Assembly (NCBI RefSeq): GCF_001680005.1
Contig: NC_033569.1
Location: 496,001-560,000, forward strand
DNA length: 64,000 nt
From: Plasmodium coatneyi
Lineage: Eukaryota; Apicomplexa; Aconoidasida; Haemosporida; Plasmodiidae
Direction: 5' to 3'
Both the position numbers and the translations under genes were made by a program. The notes beneath the pieces were generated by a model, which saw only the letters and a list, made by a program, of their open reading frames with translations, had not been told where the DNA came from and made no database searches. Of this stretch, positions 1 to 12,652 are shown in pieces; positions within the stretch are counted from its first letter, which is position 1; each line of letters starts with the position of its first letter.

Positions 1-1003
1 GTGGAGGAAGAGGCAGATCGGGAGAAAAAAAAGGAGAGGACATGGGATATGGAAAGAGAGCGGGAGCTAGAGATGGAAAGGGAACGGGAGCAGAAGGAGA
101 GAGAACGAGAGCGGGAGATGGAAAGAGAAATGGACAGAGATATTGGTAGAAAAACTGGGAACAACGGGGAAGCACAGCCCGCCATGCAGGAAAAGTATTC
201 GGACACGAATGAGCTTAGCCAGCTAAGCAGCTTTGACGAGGAATTGGACCTAAACCAGATGTATTCGAAGACATCAAGTGGGAAACCAGACGCAAGCACT
301 CGTGACGCATTCGTAGCAGCACTTGTGGCAACATTTGTGGCAGCATTTGTTGCAACATTTTTGTCCGAGTGTGCTGCCTTGTGGGTACACACGTGTGTGC
401 ACTCCCTTTCAGTAAAAATGTGCGTATTCCCATTATGTTTCTCCCCCTTTTTTTTTTTTTTTTTTCCCCCTCAGATTTGTATGACTTAAACGAGAAGAAA
501 AAAAAAAAAATAAGAGTGCATACGAATAGGAAGGAAAATAGTGGTAAGTAGAGCGCATTCTACATGCACGTGTATGGTGTTTCGCAAAATTAATCCACCC
601 TTTAACCGCCATAAATAGGGAACTGAAAAAGAGTTACCCCCCTGTGGTGAACAAACATAACACGAAGGAATGAGCCAGTATGAATAAGCACACGCTAACT
701 TACACAACACAATTGATGTCCTTCCCTCCCCCCGCAGCCTCCACGTCCAACCTCTCGAAAGACATGGATGAGGTGAAGAACCAAATGGATGATAACCCCA
801 ACATCGCCAGGTACCTATACGGGAAAACCCAAAACAGAGAAGCCGGAAAGAAAAATTATAATTATGACAAGCCTCACTATGGGAAAAGTATGAACGAAAT
901 GACATACACGGAAATGAAGAAGAGTGATTTATTTAAAGGGTTTGCTGACCCCCCATCTGGCAAGGCTAAGAAAAAAATTGTGCTCGTGAAAAGAAAGGGA
1001 TAA
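1..1003 (+). CDS. C-terminal part of an unrecognised charged protein (5' end outside window)
   Basis: I do not recognise this gene. Three exons fit in phase: <1..277, 475..543 and 738..1003, every junction in phase 1, with GTAAGT after exon 2 and pyrimidine-rich acceptors before exons 2 and 3. No in-frame ATG is forced at position 1 (the first codon is GTG), so the gene begins upstream of the window. The visible part starts with a long run of alternating Arg/Glu and Met-Glu-Arg residues, followed by an acidic Ser/Leu-rich stretch, a short poly-Lys segment encoded by an A run, and a conserved-looking Lys/Tyr/Asn-rich end finishing in a basic tail (KKKIVLVKRKG). RE/RD-type repeats occur in splicing-linked nuclear proteins such as RED/IK, but the C-terminus does not match what I know of RED, so no function is given. 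Confidence 0.7.
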
Positions 1004-2892
1004 CCTAGGCAGAGGCAGTTGCCAGTTATATGTGTAACAGTGCATACAAGCACAGCGCAGGGACAATGGTTGGGCATGATATCAACCTGGTTGTTCCACC
1101 ACGGGGGTCCCATTTTGAAGGCAGACATGTTATAGAAACATTGTTTTGTAAACCCAAGTTATTTTATTTTTACCGGATGGTGGAATAGCTGTTTCACCAT
1201 GAGAGGTGTCTTCCGTTTTGACTCCAGGCCCATTCGGTTCAGCGTGGATACATCATAATCCGCATGGACGTCTACTTTCTTCTTACCTTTTTAAATTCGC
1301 AAGTGGGAATTCACCATACGTTTATTTTCTCCAACTCTTTTTAAATTCACCCTAACTTGTGTTATCTCTTCGTTGCTTTTACTTTGACTTTTTGTTTTCG
1401 TTTTTTTCATTTTTTTTTCACTTTATTTTTTTTTTTATTTTTTTTATTTTGGCCACGGATGAGCGTAATTAACAAATGCTTAGTCATTTTTCCCCTTGGT
1501 GACTTTCACAAAAGGGTACTTTTTTTTTTTCGTATAATTTTTTTTTCTTTTCCGATTACACAGTTATGACTGGAATATGTTTTCAGTGTGAAGAAGCCTC
1601 TTTTTAATTTTTTTCCCTTGTTTTTTGTTGCTTTTTTTGTTTCCTTTTTTGATTCTTCTTTTGTTTCTCTTTTTTTTGTGTGTGCTTCATGTTGTAAACT
1701 TCCCCCCTCCACCTTTGCAGATGCTCTAATTTTTAAATGCCTGTTTTTTCACCCGTGGGGCCGTCTGCCCATTTTAAAAATATTAGGTCTGTCTACTGGG
1801 GGAATTTAAGCGAGCGATTTTTCACGCACTGTTTGTTGTGCGTATGCTCACAAAAATTAGGCAATTTTTTTTTTTTTTACAATTTTGTAAAATGTGAACT
1901 GTTCGAAGAAACTGGAGTGAAAAACAGAGTGGACACTTTTTTTTTTTCTCTTGTTCTCTCATGAGTGTTGCTCGTTGGACCACCATTGGTTATTTACGAG
2001 TCGCCCTTTTACCTTCCTCCTATGGGAGATGCATCCCCAAATGATCATTCGCGATAGGCGATTGAACTTGTCGTAAAAATACTTTAGAACCGTTTAACCG
2101 GTGGTACAGTTTGTTCATCACTGTTTTGCAGTAAAAAAGGTGCAACAAAAGGGGGGCAACATCCCCTTTGCATTGCCTTTTATAGATGACTTTTCCATAC
2201 TCGCAAAAGCACCAATAGGTGAAGGGTTGTACAGTGTTGAACATCCCTGCAGTAGCTGGAGGAGGAGGCTAATTGGGGGACAAATGAAAAAGGGCCATCC
2301 GAAGCGGCAACAATATAATCGTTCAGCTGGGGAGACTCTCGGCGGGATGGAAAAGTCCCATTTGGGGCAGGCAACAACGTAAAAATAAATCATGGCACAG
2401 TATGCACGGATAAACCTGATCCGAACAAATCGAAAAACCGATTATTACATACATGCAGCATGAGTTAGCTGAAGGTCTATACGAGCCGAATCGTCGGCAG
2501 TCCAAGGAGGTTCAAATGAGTACATAATCCTGGCTCGAAATTTCCAAGGTGCAAAAAATGCAAATAATCCCTTCGAAACACGGCTAAATTTTTAAATTGA
2601 AAGGGAAAAAAAAAAAAATAAATAAATAAAATGGGAAATAAGAGCACATTCTTAGCGACCTAGCGCGTGTGGCCGCTACGCCGTGAAATCGTAGCAAGTC
2701 GAATGACAAGGAACAGGAGCCACTGGTTTGTTAATAAGTAAGCAGGGAGTCGGCATTGGAGGAATCCCCCCCTTTTGCCCAGAAGAGGCATCAGAAGGAA
2801 GAGATACCCCCCAGGGGAAAGGAAAGAAACAGAGATAGAAGAAGTGGCAACGAAGCTCCAACGACGCGGCTAGTATAACGCGTGAGGGCCAA
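1004..2892. other. Non-coding stretch, 1.9 kb
   Basis: This lies between the 3' end of the first gene and the start of the WDR82 gene, both on the plus strand. It is T-rich between about 1360 and 1960, with many homopolymer T runs. The only open frames are short, overlapping and low-complexity. It probably holds the terminator region of the first gene and the promoter and 5' leader of the second. No RNA gene was recognised. Confidence 0.6.
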
Positions 2893-4546
2893 ATGATGAA
2901 CCCAGTGGCGCAGAAAAAAATAAAATTAACGGATGAGGCCGTGAAGAGTTTTCAAGTGCTGAGGGCGTTCAAGTATAAGCAAGCACTGACGAAGAACATG
3001 TCATGGAGTTACGATGGAAATCTGTTGTTAACGTCCAATCAGAATGACTCAATAACGTTGTATAGCTTACTAAAAGGGAATAACGTGAAGTCGCTACATA
3101 GTAAAAATTGTGGTGTGGACGTTGTGCGTTTTTTAAATAGCACAAATGAAGTTATTGTCTGCTCAACGAAATCGAACAATTCGGAGCACAAACAGTTCCT
3201 GAGATTTTGGGACATTAAAGAAAATAAATATATAAAGTCCCTCCCACAGATAGGAAACATTTGTGAATACAATGGCATCAATATAAGTGAAAACAAAAAG
3301 TTAATGTTAATAAATTCGGACGATGGACACGTAAAATTATACTATTTTAATTGTGACTCTCCTTTAATTTTATATAAGTCCGATTTTGTAAGACCCGTCT
3401 CCTCCTTTGATCAAGAAGGAAATATATTTATTGCCTCCTATGGGAAGAAAGAAATTCACTATTATGACCTATTAATGCTTGATCGTGGGGAATACCACAT
3501 TTGCAACTTAAAAGACAACATGGGAAAAGACGAATTTGTTGTAAACCTTTTATTCACTCCAAATAATAAAGCTATAATCGTTTCGACTAATCAAAATAAC
3601 CATTTCAAAATTGACTCCATCAATGGCAATTTTTTATGTTCTTATAAATATCCTCAAAAATCACCTGAACAGTTCAGCTCTTTTTATTCTCCAGCTAGCC
3701 ATTTGCACACAAAAAAAAAAAAAAAAATTTCTTCGAATTCGAGTGTGAATGTGTGTGACCAATTGCGTGCTACTGGTAGTAGTGGTTTGGAGGCGCCCTC
3801 GGAAAATTCGTGCAGCAGTTTGTTCCTCCCAACTGTAACGCCCGACGGGCAGTACGTTATGAGCGGTAAGGCAGGATCATTCGGCCAGTAGCATATGCAC
3901 AGACAAGCACATTTGGGAAATTACCGTTGTGTGTGTTCCCGCACGTTCTCGCCTGCTTAAACGTGGTGTATTTCTCCGACTTCCCGTTTTCCCCTTCCAA
4001 ACACACTCCCCTTCACCCTGTTCATTCAGGCTGGACTGACAGCGGAATTCACATTTGGAATGAAAATGGAAACTACGTGACGACTCTGTATGGACATGAG
4101 GGTAAGCCAAAAGTGTGCATTTTTTTCCCCAATGCTCTCTCCCCCCTCCGTCTTCGTATGACATTTTCTATTCGATCCCGAGGAGTAGGCCTTAATGCAG
4201 AGGAATGCCTTTAATAAAAAGAATAAGACTAGCAACAGGGATATCGTAGCGTCATGCCTCTTCTACCCTCTCCCTTTTCGAAATGACACAATTATCGAAC
4301 TAATAACGCCTCCCCCTTTAGGCCCCCCGTATAATGTGACCTTCAACCCCAAGTGCGCCGTCTTGGCCTCAAGTAAGAACGCCTAACTGCACAGACGAAC
4401 CTGTGTATATGCCTTAGCAGATCCTTACGGATCATCCTCCGAGTGCACGACCCCCCTCTAACACAACATTATAATGACCATTCTGATTTTCCTCTTTTTT
4501 TTTGGCAGGCTGCTTGAACGTTGCTCTGTGGCAACCAAACATCTGA
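2893..4546 (+). CDS. WDR82: WD40 protein WDR82/Swd2, COMPASS/PNUTS-type subunit
   Basis: Four exons, all joined in phase 1: 2893..3865, 4030..4101, 4322..4372 and 4509..4546, giving 377 residues. The opening (IKLTDEAVKSFQVLRAF) matches the N-terminus of WDR82/Swd2. The order of WD repeats also follows that family: a DDSITLY-type first blade, RFWDIKENKYIK, then VSSFDQEGNIFIASYGKKEI, a TPDGQYVMSG strand split by intron 1, an IHIWNENG strand, and the ending CLNVALWQPNI, which corresponds to the family's final strand. In other eukaryotes WDR82 is a nuclear scaffold of SET1/COMPASS H3K4 methyltransferase and of the PP1-PNUTS termination complex. It is longer than the roughly 313-residue human protein mainly because of a low-complexity insert (about residues 255-310) containing a run of Lys codons. 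Two adjacent ATGs mark the start; the first is used here. Confidence 0.88.
3711..3727 (+). repeat. 17-nt poly(A) run inside the WDR82 coding exon
   Basis: An uninterrupted A run within exon 1 encodes five Lys codons and keeps the frame open. Such A tracks in coding sequence are common in Plasmodium and are prone to length errors in sequencing. Confidence 0.85.
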
Positions 4547-5188
4547 TTTGGACACCCCCCGAAAGTACGTCAACCCGCTCCTGCATACTAATTGGAAGGG
4601 CCAAACTGCAATGAACCCTCAATTAAGGAAGTCCCTTTTTAAATTTCTATGATCATAATAACCGCATCGCGCGTAACTGCATCGTTTGAGGCCGCGAAGA
4701 AGGCGCTATAAACGATTACATATTCACTTACATATATACCCATGCTGGTATGGCCCATCGTAACGCCCCTTTAGTGGGGAAATTTTACTCCCCTCTCTTT
4801 CAAAGCCACCGCTTTAACAACCGCGACAAGGCGAGTTGTAATTAAAAATAATTTTGTCTTTAAAAGTTAGCAATAAAATTCTTCAAAAAAATTATTTTAA
4901 AGTAAATATCAAATTTGAATGGGACAAAAAAAAAAAAAAAAAAAATTAATTTTTTTTACTCAAAGTGTCTGTAACGCAGGTTATTCGTCTGTCTTTTTTT
5001 TTTGTCTTGTGATAGATCCACGAGTAGGCATCCCTCAGTTGCCTTAAAAATGTGCATTTGTTGACTGATTATTTGTTGGCTGATTCAAGCGTGCAATGCA
5101 TGACGATGTTTTTTTACTTTTTTATTTCATTTTCCCAGTAGACCTCTTTTCCTTTTAACCACCCAAGTGTGCAACGCTACTGCATGTG
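4547..5188. other. Convergent 3' region, non-coding
   Basis: Shared downstream region of WDR82 (plus) and the E2-like gene (minus). It is strongly AT-rich from about 4840 to 5000, with an A run near 4925, consistent with overlapping 3' ends. No coding signal was seen. Confidence 0.6.
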
Positions 5189-6475
5189 TTACCTCTTCTT
5201 TCTGTCCCTCCGGAGGTGCTCAACGGGGGTAGCGTCCACGGATGTTGCGTCGTCATTCTCGTGTTCGCGCTTAGCGTTGTCACAATGGGGGGTCACTTCG
5301 TTCGGGGGTTCACCCCCCTCTTCCTCCCCGTCGCTGGGAGGGTCCTCACTAAGTATCTCTTCACTTCGTGGATTCTCACTTATCACATCTTCACTTGGTG
5401 GATTTTCACTTGTTCCCCCGGCGTAGTCGTTGACAAGCCAGTGTATGAACGCCTCCGCTTTCCTGTTGCACAGGGAGTCGTCCTTCACCTGCTCCATCAT
5501 GTTGGAAATTTCCCGGCTAGCCATCTCATCGGAAAAGTTAAACATGTAGTTGTCTAGCTGCTGGTACAGCTGCTCATTGGACTTCTGCACACAGTCCTGA
5601 ACCTTCCGAAGAAACAACTCCCTGTCATTGTTGAGTAAAAAATAGGCCTCCTCATTTTCGATGTTTTCCTTGCTGTATTCATCCTTTAAATAAAAAATAT
5701 TTCTCATGTAGAGAAATATTAACGACATGTAATGACTTTTTGGAGTCCACTCATTTAAATGTTTGCCTAAATTTAATTTTCCCGTTTGAAAATTTATTAA
5801 AGGATGAAAAACGGGGGATAAAAAAAATACCTCAGGAATTGTATGTGGGTAATTTTCTCCCAACCTGATTTGCGCCTTAAATTTTCCACTCTTATAAACA
5901 GTGCTATACAAAACTATGAATACATCCCATACTAGTAAATTATCCTCCTGTGGAAGGCAGTAAATTCCCCTTGGCATTTCTTGCATTAGAAAGGAATACT
6001 CTGTTAGGATAGAACACTTACCGACATTTTTATGAATCTCGCTTAGGTATCCATCTATGATTTCCTGTTCCATTGTAGACTGTGCCAGTAGCTCTGGGTT
6101 TAGGGGGATAATAGTCCTCCCCAGTCTCTGCTGGATTAATACGTACTCCTTTTGTTTGAAGAATACGCTGTCCACTGCGTCAATGTTGTGCATGCTGTCC
6201 CCATTGGATTCATTAACTGGGTCATCCCCCCTATGCGTGTCCTCCACGTCTTCTATCGTATTATCTGTGATGCCCTCATTCCCTGCACTGTTCATATGAT
6301 CCATGGTTTCCATATTGTCCACTTGGTTGGGATTCCCCCCATGGGGAATATCGCCCTCCCCCTGCACATGACGACCTTCATCGTCTGGACATTTGGGAAA
6401 GTAGGCGAACGTTTTTCCAACGAGTAGCTTACTCACCCCCTCTTCCTCTGGGACCCGTTCATTGTCGTACCACAT
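5189..6475 (-). CDS. Ubiquitin-conjugating-enzyme-like protein without catalytic Cys (FTS/AKTIP-like)
   Basis: Single-exon gene of 428 residues with an ATG start. Residues about 125-270 form an E2 (UBC) fold: a strand-helix entry (LTEYSFLMQEMPRGIYCLP), DVFIVLYSTVYKSGKFKAQI, the turn YPHTIPEVFFLSPVFHPLI, then NLGKHLNEWTPKSHYM and LIFLYMRNIFY. In active E2s the stretch after HPxI carries the catalytic Cys in a GxICL-type motif. Here the equivalent is TGKLNLGKHL with no Cys, so it should be a pseudo-E2. The VFHPLI...W...MRNIFY pattern is closest to FTS/AKTIP, which in animals binds Hook proteins and links dynein to vesicles. The first 100 residues are acidic and low-complexity, and the C-terminus has Ser/Glu/Pro-rich repeats (SENPPSED, SENPRSEE, SEDPPSDG). 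The FTS role is inferred from the fold only. Confidence 0.75.
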   Translation of the reverse strand: MWYDNERVPEEEGVSKLLVGKTFAYFPKCPDDEGRHVQGEGDIPHGGNPNQVDNMETMDHMNSAGNEGITDNTIEDVEDTHRGDDPVNESNGDSMHNIDAVDSVFFKQKEYVLIQQRLGRTIIPLNPELLAQSTMEQEIIDGYLSEIHKNVGKCSILTEYSFLMQEMPRGIYCLPQEDNLLVWDVFIVLYSTVYKSGKFKAQIRLGENYPHTIPEVFFLSPVFHPLINFQTGKLNLGKHLNEWTPKSHYMSLIFLYMRNIFYLKDEYSKENIENEEAYFLLNNDRELFLRKVQDCVQKSNEQLYQQLDNYMFNFSDEMASREISNMMEQVKDDSLCNRKAEAFIHWLVNDYAGGTSENPPSEDVISENPRSEEILSEDPPSDGEEEGGEPPNEVTPHCDNAKREHENDDATSVDATPVEHLRRDRKKR

Positions 6476-6970
6476 GGTCCCCCACTTTGCGTAACTCCCC
6501 TTCCGTGACTACTGTGCGAACGGCAGGACGTCAGACGGGAAAAAGTTCACACGCGATTGTTTATATATGTACATATACACACCTGCTGACATAAAAAGAT
6601 ACACCCATGTGTGTATTTTTTTTTTTTTTCAAAAATTTCAATGCAATTGTTTGCAACACCTGTGCGTAACGCATTCGGGGGAGGAGTAATAAGTTATTAA
6701 AAAAAAAAAAAAAAAAAACTCCTACCCCTCATAAATAATCACCTCTTTGCGGAGTTCCTTTCCACTCTTTTTTGGACATATGAAGAGAAAATTTCAAACG
6801 TAGTATAATTGATGCGCGCTAGAGTGGACGGGTCACGCCTCGCAAAAGTTGTCTCCACGCTCGGAAGGGGTCAACCAAATGGACCGCTAAAAAATTGTTG
6901 CACAAATGGAAGTACACTCCGCATGGCACAGAAAAGTTAACAAAAGCGTGGCCAATCTTTTCAGGCGAAT

Positions 6971-7032
6971 TTTTTTTTTTTTTTTTTTTTTTTTATCCAT
7001 CCATCCATCCATACTTACATACATACATACTT
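6971..7032. repeat. Poly(T) followed by CCAT/CATA tetranucleotide repeats
   Basis: A T run from about 6971 to 6994 leads directly into repeated ATCC units and then CATA units up to 7032. This is an ordinary microsatellite pair in non-coding DNA. Confidence 0.8.
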
Positions 7033-10000
7033 TGCCGGAAATACAGCCAAAAAGTTACGCTCCCAGGGGGCGCAACAATACAAACGAATTGCTGCTTCAC
7101 CATGTAATATTCGTACCCCGAATGACTATATTTTCCCATGGGGAGAAAAAACGTACTAATTAAAAAGCGGACAGGGCGAACAAATTGTTGCAAGGGGGCG
7201 GAGCAACAATTTAACGGAAGCGCCTAGTAGTGTTTTTCCCCCCTTTGTTTCCATCTGTCAGTCTTTTAACGCCCATTTGGGCTTCGCCAAAGTAGTACCT
7301 CCACAAAGAGACTCCGCCGTTACATGGTTCATAATTTATATACTGTACATACTGTACAACCGCTCACAAAATTTAGACAGCACTTTTCTCATTTCCTCCT
7401 CATGCGTGTAGCCCCTGGAGAAGTTCCTCCATTTGGGGAAAAAAAAAGGGATATACTGAATTCTTTTGCCCCTTCTCAAACGCTAGGAAAACTTTTAAAG
7501 CGAAAGGGGTACAAGAACCCCGGAATTGGCCCACTAAAATAGGTAACAATTTTCCCGTGTCGTCACGCATCACACATTTGTACTTTCCATTTGGTCCACC
7601 TTGTTCGCTTCCCTCCTACTTCCTTCCCATTTCTCATTCTTTTACTGTTCTTTTTTTCAACCTCTTAATTTGCCTTCATTTGCGCAAGTCATTAAAAAAA
7701 AAAAATGCTTTATACATGGATATTCTCATTTTATGTAAATATTTACATCACATTGCACGAGAGAGTATACATTTGCATGCAACGCCGCTTGTGCAAAATA
7801 AAGAAGAAAAAAAAAAAAAAAAAAAAAGGAAAAAAAAAAAAAATGCTTGCACCTTCGTGAAAGATTATCTATGTGTGCATATATGTATGCATGCATTTAT
7901 ACAGACATAATACATACAGAGATACACATATGCTTCCGTCTCAATTATATACAAATACTGTTTGGCAGGACTGTTAGGTAACCTTCTTTCCTAAAAATTT
8001 TTCATATGACATTCTCCCCATGCAACATTCTCTCTCTTCTATCATTGGCATGGAAGCTATTCTGCTGTGTTTGGCTTGCTCTTAACATTTCATAATTGGT
8101 CGCTTTCTTTTTTTAAGTATAAGGCAACATTGGCTAGGGTTAGGATTCTTTTTCCCTTCTTCTTTTTTTCTATGATATGCCCCTGCTATTGGCTGTGCGA
8201 TATGTACATTTTTTTTTTTTTCTTTCTTTTTTCTTTTTTTTTTTCCACCTTATTTGGATGATTCAAGCGTGGACTCCATTTACTTCACAGATCTGTTTGT
8301 CTCTCGAGTGGTGTCCGTCGTGCTATGCGTGACAATGCTTTCTTACAATTTTTTTTATTATCTTTTTTTTTATTTTTTCCAATTTTGCTATTTTTTTTTT
8401 TATTTTTCAATTTTGCTATTTTTTTTTTTTTTTTTTTCTCACATATGTGTGTATATATAAATTATGTATATATTGGCTTCATAAAAATATGTATAAAAAG
8501 AAAACGAACGGATCTCAGAACTTAAGCTCCATGTATACGTATATGGTCCCCTGCGCAAATTCCTTCTCGTATTAAAAAGTCTTTGACATTATTTCTCTTG
8601 TCTCCCTGCAGTTGAATAATTGAACCATGTTCACTGTCCTCTATGATTGTTCCATTACAGTTGAATTCCTGCAAAAAGGGGGGGCGAAAAAAGAACGAAG
8701 CGGGAAATTAGTACACCTGCAGTTCGGTTATGCAGCGTGGTCATTCGGCATGTCCTCAATCAAGGGGTTCATCACCTGGGCGAGCACCTACGGCACGCCT
8801 TCCCTTCTTCCTTTCATCCTTATTTTGTTTTTATTTTTTCCTCTTTTTTACTCTTTCCACTGCGCACTTACTTTTTTTAACGCTCGGACAATTTTTTTCA
8901 AATCATACGTTTTTCCTAATCCTTGCACTGTCGTAACGCTCTTTCTACCATTTCTTTGTTGATTTCTGATATCTGCGAGGGGGGGGATAAATGTAGGGGA
9001 GGATTTTAGTGTTTCATGGGGCGTTGTATAGAAGAAATGCACGCAAGCTAACGTACATAAGTACATGCCCATAAATGGCGCACGCCCTATGTACGCTTCT
9101 TTCCACTGCAGCGAAAAAAGAAGGTAAAAACGCAACGCAGAACAAAAGGGACAATCAAATCGATGCACGACGAAGCACCCGCAGCGGCACCGTTACGGGG
9201 TGCACGCACATAAACAGTAGAACAATTTGTTCACAAGCGGTGGTGCACTTCCAAATGCGAACAGCACATTTGCATACGACCTTTTCGCGCGTGGGTCAAA
9301 ACATGCAAAAAGCATCACCACGCACAGGTATGAACACGGGGAGGGGGTAATCTCAACATGCGTATTATGTTGCGTACATTTCGCGCTTCCCCTGATAGTG
9401 GGTCACTCAAACTTACGTATTAAATTGGTCGTGCTAGGTTTACCATTCCCCTCATCAACAATATTTTCATTTGTGAAGGGGTCATTAATACCAAGATTCT
9501 GTATAGCGAGGTTCATCAAGCTTTATATACGGATTTAACAGAAGGTGGGGTTTTTTGAATTGTAATATTTAACGATATGAAAAAACAAAACTCACAAATG
9601 CGGCTCTGTTTTATTTACTCGTAAGTATAAATGTAAGGTTATATTTAATAAAGGTACTTCTTTATAATTTAAAACGAGAAAGCATAAGAAAGTAAAACAG
9701 CGGGCATAAAAATATAGCTAACGGTTTGATGGCGCAAAAATGGGGTATATCTTTATGTAATACAATTGTGAGGCAAAAAAGAATGGTTTGTTCTTTTTGT
9801 ATTTGTAACGATGGTTTGGTGGATGGTATACTTTAAGTAAACATAACGCAAAAATGAGTGGGATCTGCAAAAGTAAGGATTAACGCGATATGGTTAAATA
9901 TTTCAATGGTACTGATTTTTTTACTGGTATTTTGTTCGATTATTTTTTTATATGATTGTAAGAAAAGGGATGAATGATGGATGATGAAATTATTTTACAA

Positions 10001-12607
10001 TGGAGGGTTTTTTTTTCGATTTAAAAAAAAAAAAGTTATTTTTTCAAACTGAATAATTCGCGTATAGTTATCTATAAACTTTTCGTTAAACGTTTCGCGC
10101 TTTGAGGTGAATGAATAAAAGGGAATTTTATTATGGCAGTTTTTTTAATGCAATTTTTTATGCGAAGATGGGATGAACGAGGGTGAACGAAATTTAATTG
10201 AAGCGAAATTTTTCATTCGGGTTTTGTCATTTTGCGTTTGTCATTTTTGCGTTTGCCATTTATTTGCGCATTTGCAATTTGCTTCAATTTTTTTTTTTTT
10301 TTTTTTTCTGAACGTTCATGTGAATAGTGAAAAAGTTATTTGCATGTCGATGGTCGACAAAAAAAAAAAAAAAAAAAAAATTGCAATTTTGCGGCAAATG
10401 GCTTTTTCTTATATGGCATGGCAAAAAAATTGGGTTATTTGTGCGTATACTGCTGGCGGGTGATGATAGTGGCGTAATACGCGCATAAAAAAAAAATATG
10501 TATATATTTATATATAATATATGTATATATATATTTTTTCGCATTTGCTTACATATATATAAATTTTGCACGTTTGCTGCACTACGAACATTTTTTGCGA
10601 ACATGTCCGGCAGTTTTGCCCCAGTAGCGGCAGCATTAAAAATGTCAGCAGCAAAATGTGATAAAACACGACTGCGGGAGGTATCACTTTTAAAACGGAT
10701 TTTCTTCAGTTCACAATTTTTTTACCGACACGCGGTGATACCCCCCCCAGCTGCGAAAATTTGCACGCCTATTTTTTCATCATATACCTTGCGGGCAAGT
10801 GCCAATGCGGGCCTGCGCATGTGTGATGTGACACGCGCGATATTGCAATATGTACAATACATACATAGTATTATACGTACATTCACGCACATGTACATTA
10901 CCGCCAGGGCAGATACGGAATCACCTAACGTACGTACACGCCGCGTGACCGCCGTACCTCCTGCTCACCATGCACACACAAAATAACGGCGGAAAAAGTA
11001 CCCAAATTTTCGTTGTTCTGTTCAACCCAGGGGCACTTCCACAAATTTTGTGGAGACTCTTCGACATTAAAAAAGCATTGCAAAAGGGACCAACCAAACA
11101 TGGTAAAAAGAAAAACCTTTCCGTAAAAATATCCATTTTAGCTGTTTCGGAAAAAAAAAAAATGCCCGCCTTGTTCCATTTATGCCCTCAAAATGAGGTA
11201 GCTTTTTCAAATATTAAAAAAAAATATGCACAGGTCAGGTAAAAATATAACACGTTAAGTTTATACATGTGTGCAGGGGCATATATGATCAGTTCTGTAA
11301 CCCTTCGAAAAAATCTCCAAAATGTATGCACCTCTGTGTAGTTATAAATATACATGTAAGCCAACCCCCTGGGGGGCTCGTCAGCCAAAATGTCAAATGA
11401 ACTCCCGCTGCATACATCACAGAGCTGCACAGGTAAAAACATTTAAATGATGCCACTAAATGTGTGCTCATGGGAATTCCCATTTTTTGAGGAAAGTAGC
11501 ATGGCTAAATGTTAACATATTAAATAGCATCCCGCGTACGCATGTATATGTGCCCGCTCGAAATGTCTGTATACATGTGAGCTCAACGTAGAGCAGAATT
11601 ATGCTCCGTTGTTCCCCCGTCGTCAAAAAACACAAGGCCACATTATCGTTTCGTTCAATCCGTGCAAACGTAGCACCCTTCATGTAGCAAACTATCCCCG
11701 TGTTAATCCTTTTTTTCTTTATTCTCCATTTGTGAAAATGATCCACGAACATTCCGCTAAGTTACCATTCGGCATTTAAAAAAACGTAGTTAACATCGCT
11801 ATATGCATTACGAAATGGGTACTACTATGTGGTGGATTCCCCAGAGGTGTTTGTCACCCACGCCAGGTAAAAAGCAAAAAAGAAAGATAATCCGCGTAAA
11901 TTTTTAAGAAGCATATATTTGCCTCGATGCGTACCCGTTGATCAATCCCATTTCGCCAGTTCTCCGTTTTAATAAGGACAAAGGGGAATTGCAAAAATGA
12001 AATAAAGCAGCGGTCATAATGGTAACAATTAAAGGTGTGGTCTTTTTTCGTTCGCCCGTTTTGTTCATTTCATACGTATGTACGTTTCTCTGCCACCTGT
12101 TTTGGTGCAAAAAAAGAAGACGCGCAAAGGTTCCTGTGATCGTTTATGAACTAGCACAACGACATGAAAATGTTAAAGTACGTTTTTTTCCCTGTCTTTG
12201 TCCTTTAATCTCGCAGTGTTGCGGCCGTTCTAACATCTTAAACGAACGACAGTCTTTTTTTTTTCCGTCAGTATGACCCAGTTGGGTACTTGGGAAAGTC
12301 ATTCTCGCTCTACGTTCGTGGCATGCGGAGTGTGTGTATGTGGCGTGAAGTCGTCTGCGTGTCCACGCATGTCCACACACCCTGTCCAGATATACGCATG
12401 TCACCATATAGGCCAGAAAAAATTGCCATGCCGATAAATGCACGTACAAACAAACAAAATGGTTGTAAAACAACATTCCATAGAAAGGGGGGGGGGAAAA
12501 AAAACCATACAAATAGGATACACTCAATTCATTGTGTAAAAAAATGCAGAACACTATTGGGACAAATCGCGCAATTTGGTTCACCCTCCGGGAGTGAAAA
12601 AAAAGAG

Positions 12608-12613
<6 letters not shown>

Positions 12614-12648
<35 letters not shown>
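12614..12648. repeat. 35-nt poly(A) run
   Basis: An uninterrupted homopolymer in non-coding DNA upstream of the Snf7 gene, one of several of similar length in this window. Confidence 0.85.

Positions 12649-12652
<4 letters not shown>

Noticed and set aside
2020..2505. Several overlapping frames on both strands before WDR82
   Set aside because: They shadow one another, are short, and lack splice sites or protein-like pattern; treated as leader/promoter DNA.
2490..2530. ggttcaaat resembling a tRNA B box
   Set aside because: No A box or cloverleaf pairing could be laid out around it.
8627..8962. 111-codon plus-strand frame after a good acceptor-like ctccctgcag
   Set aside because: The second half is Phe/Leu/Ser from T-rich DNA, there is no family feature and no matching exon nearby.
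9075..9538. Two overlapping plus-strand frames with an acceptor at about 9110 and a possible donor at 9329
   Set aside because: Composition is coding-like, but the residues show no structure or family, and no start exon or in-phase next exon was found.
10300..10380. Small palindrome (tcgatggtcga) next to T and A runs, considered as a terminator-like hairpin or binding site
   Set aside because: The stem is too short and its setting is only simple AT sequence.
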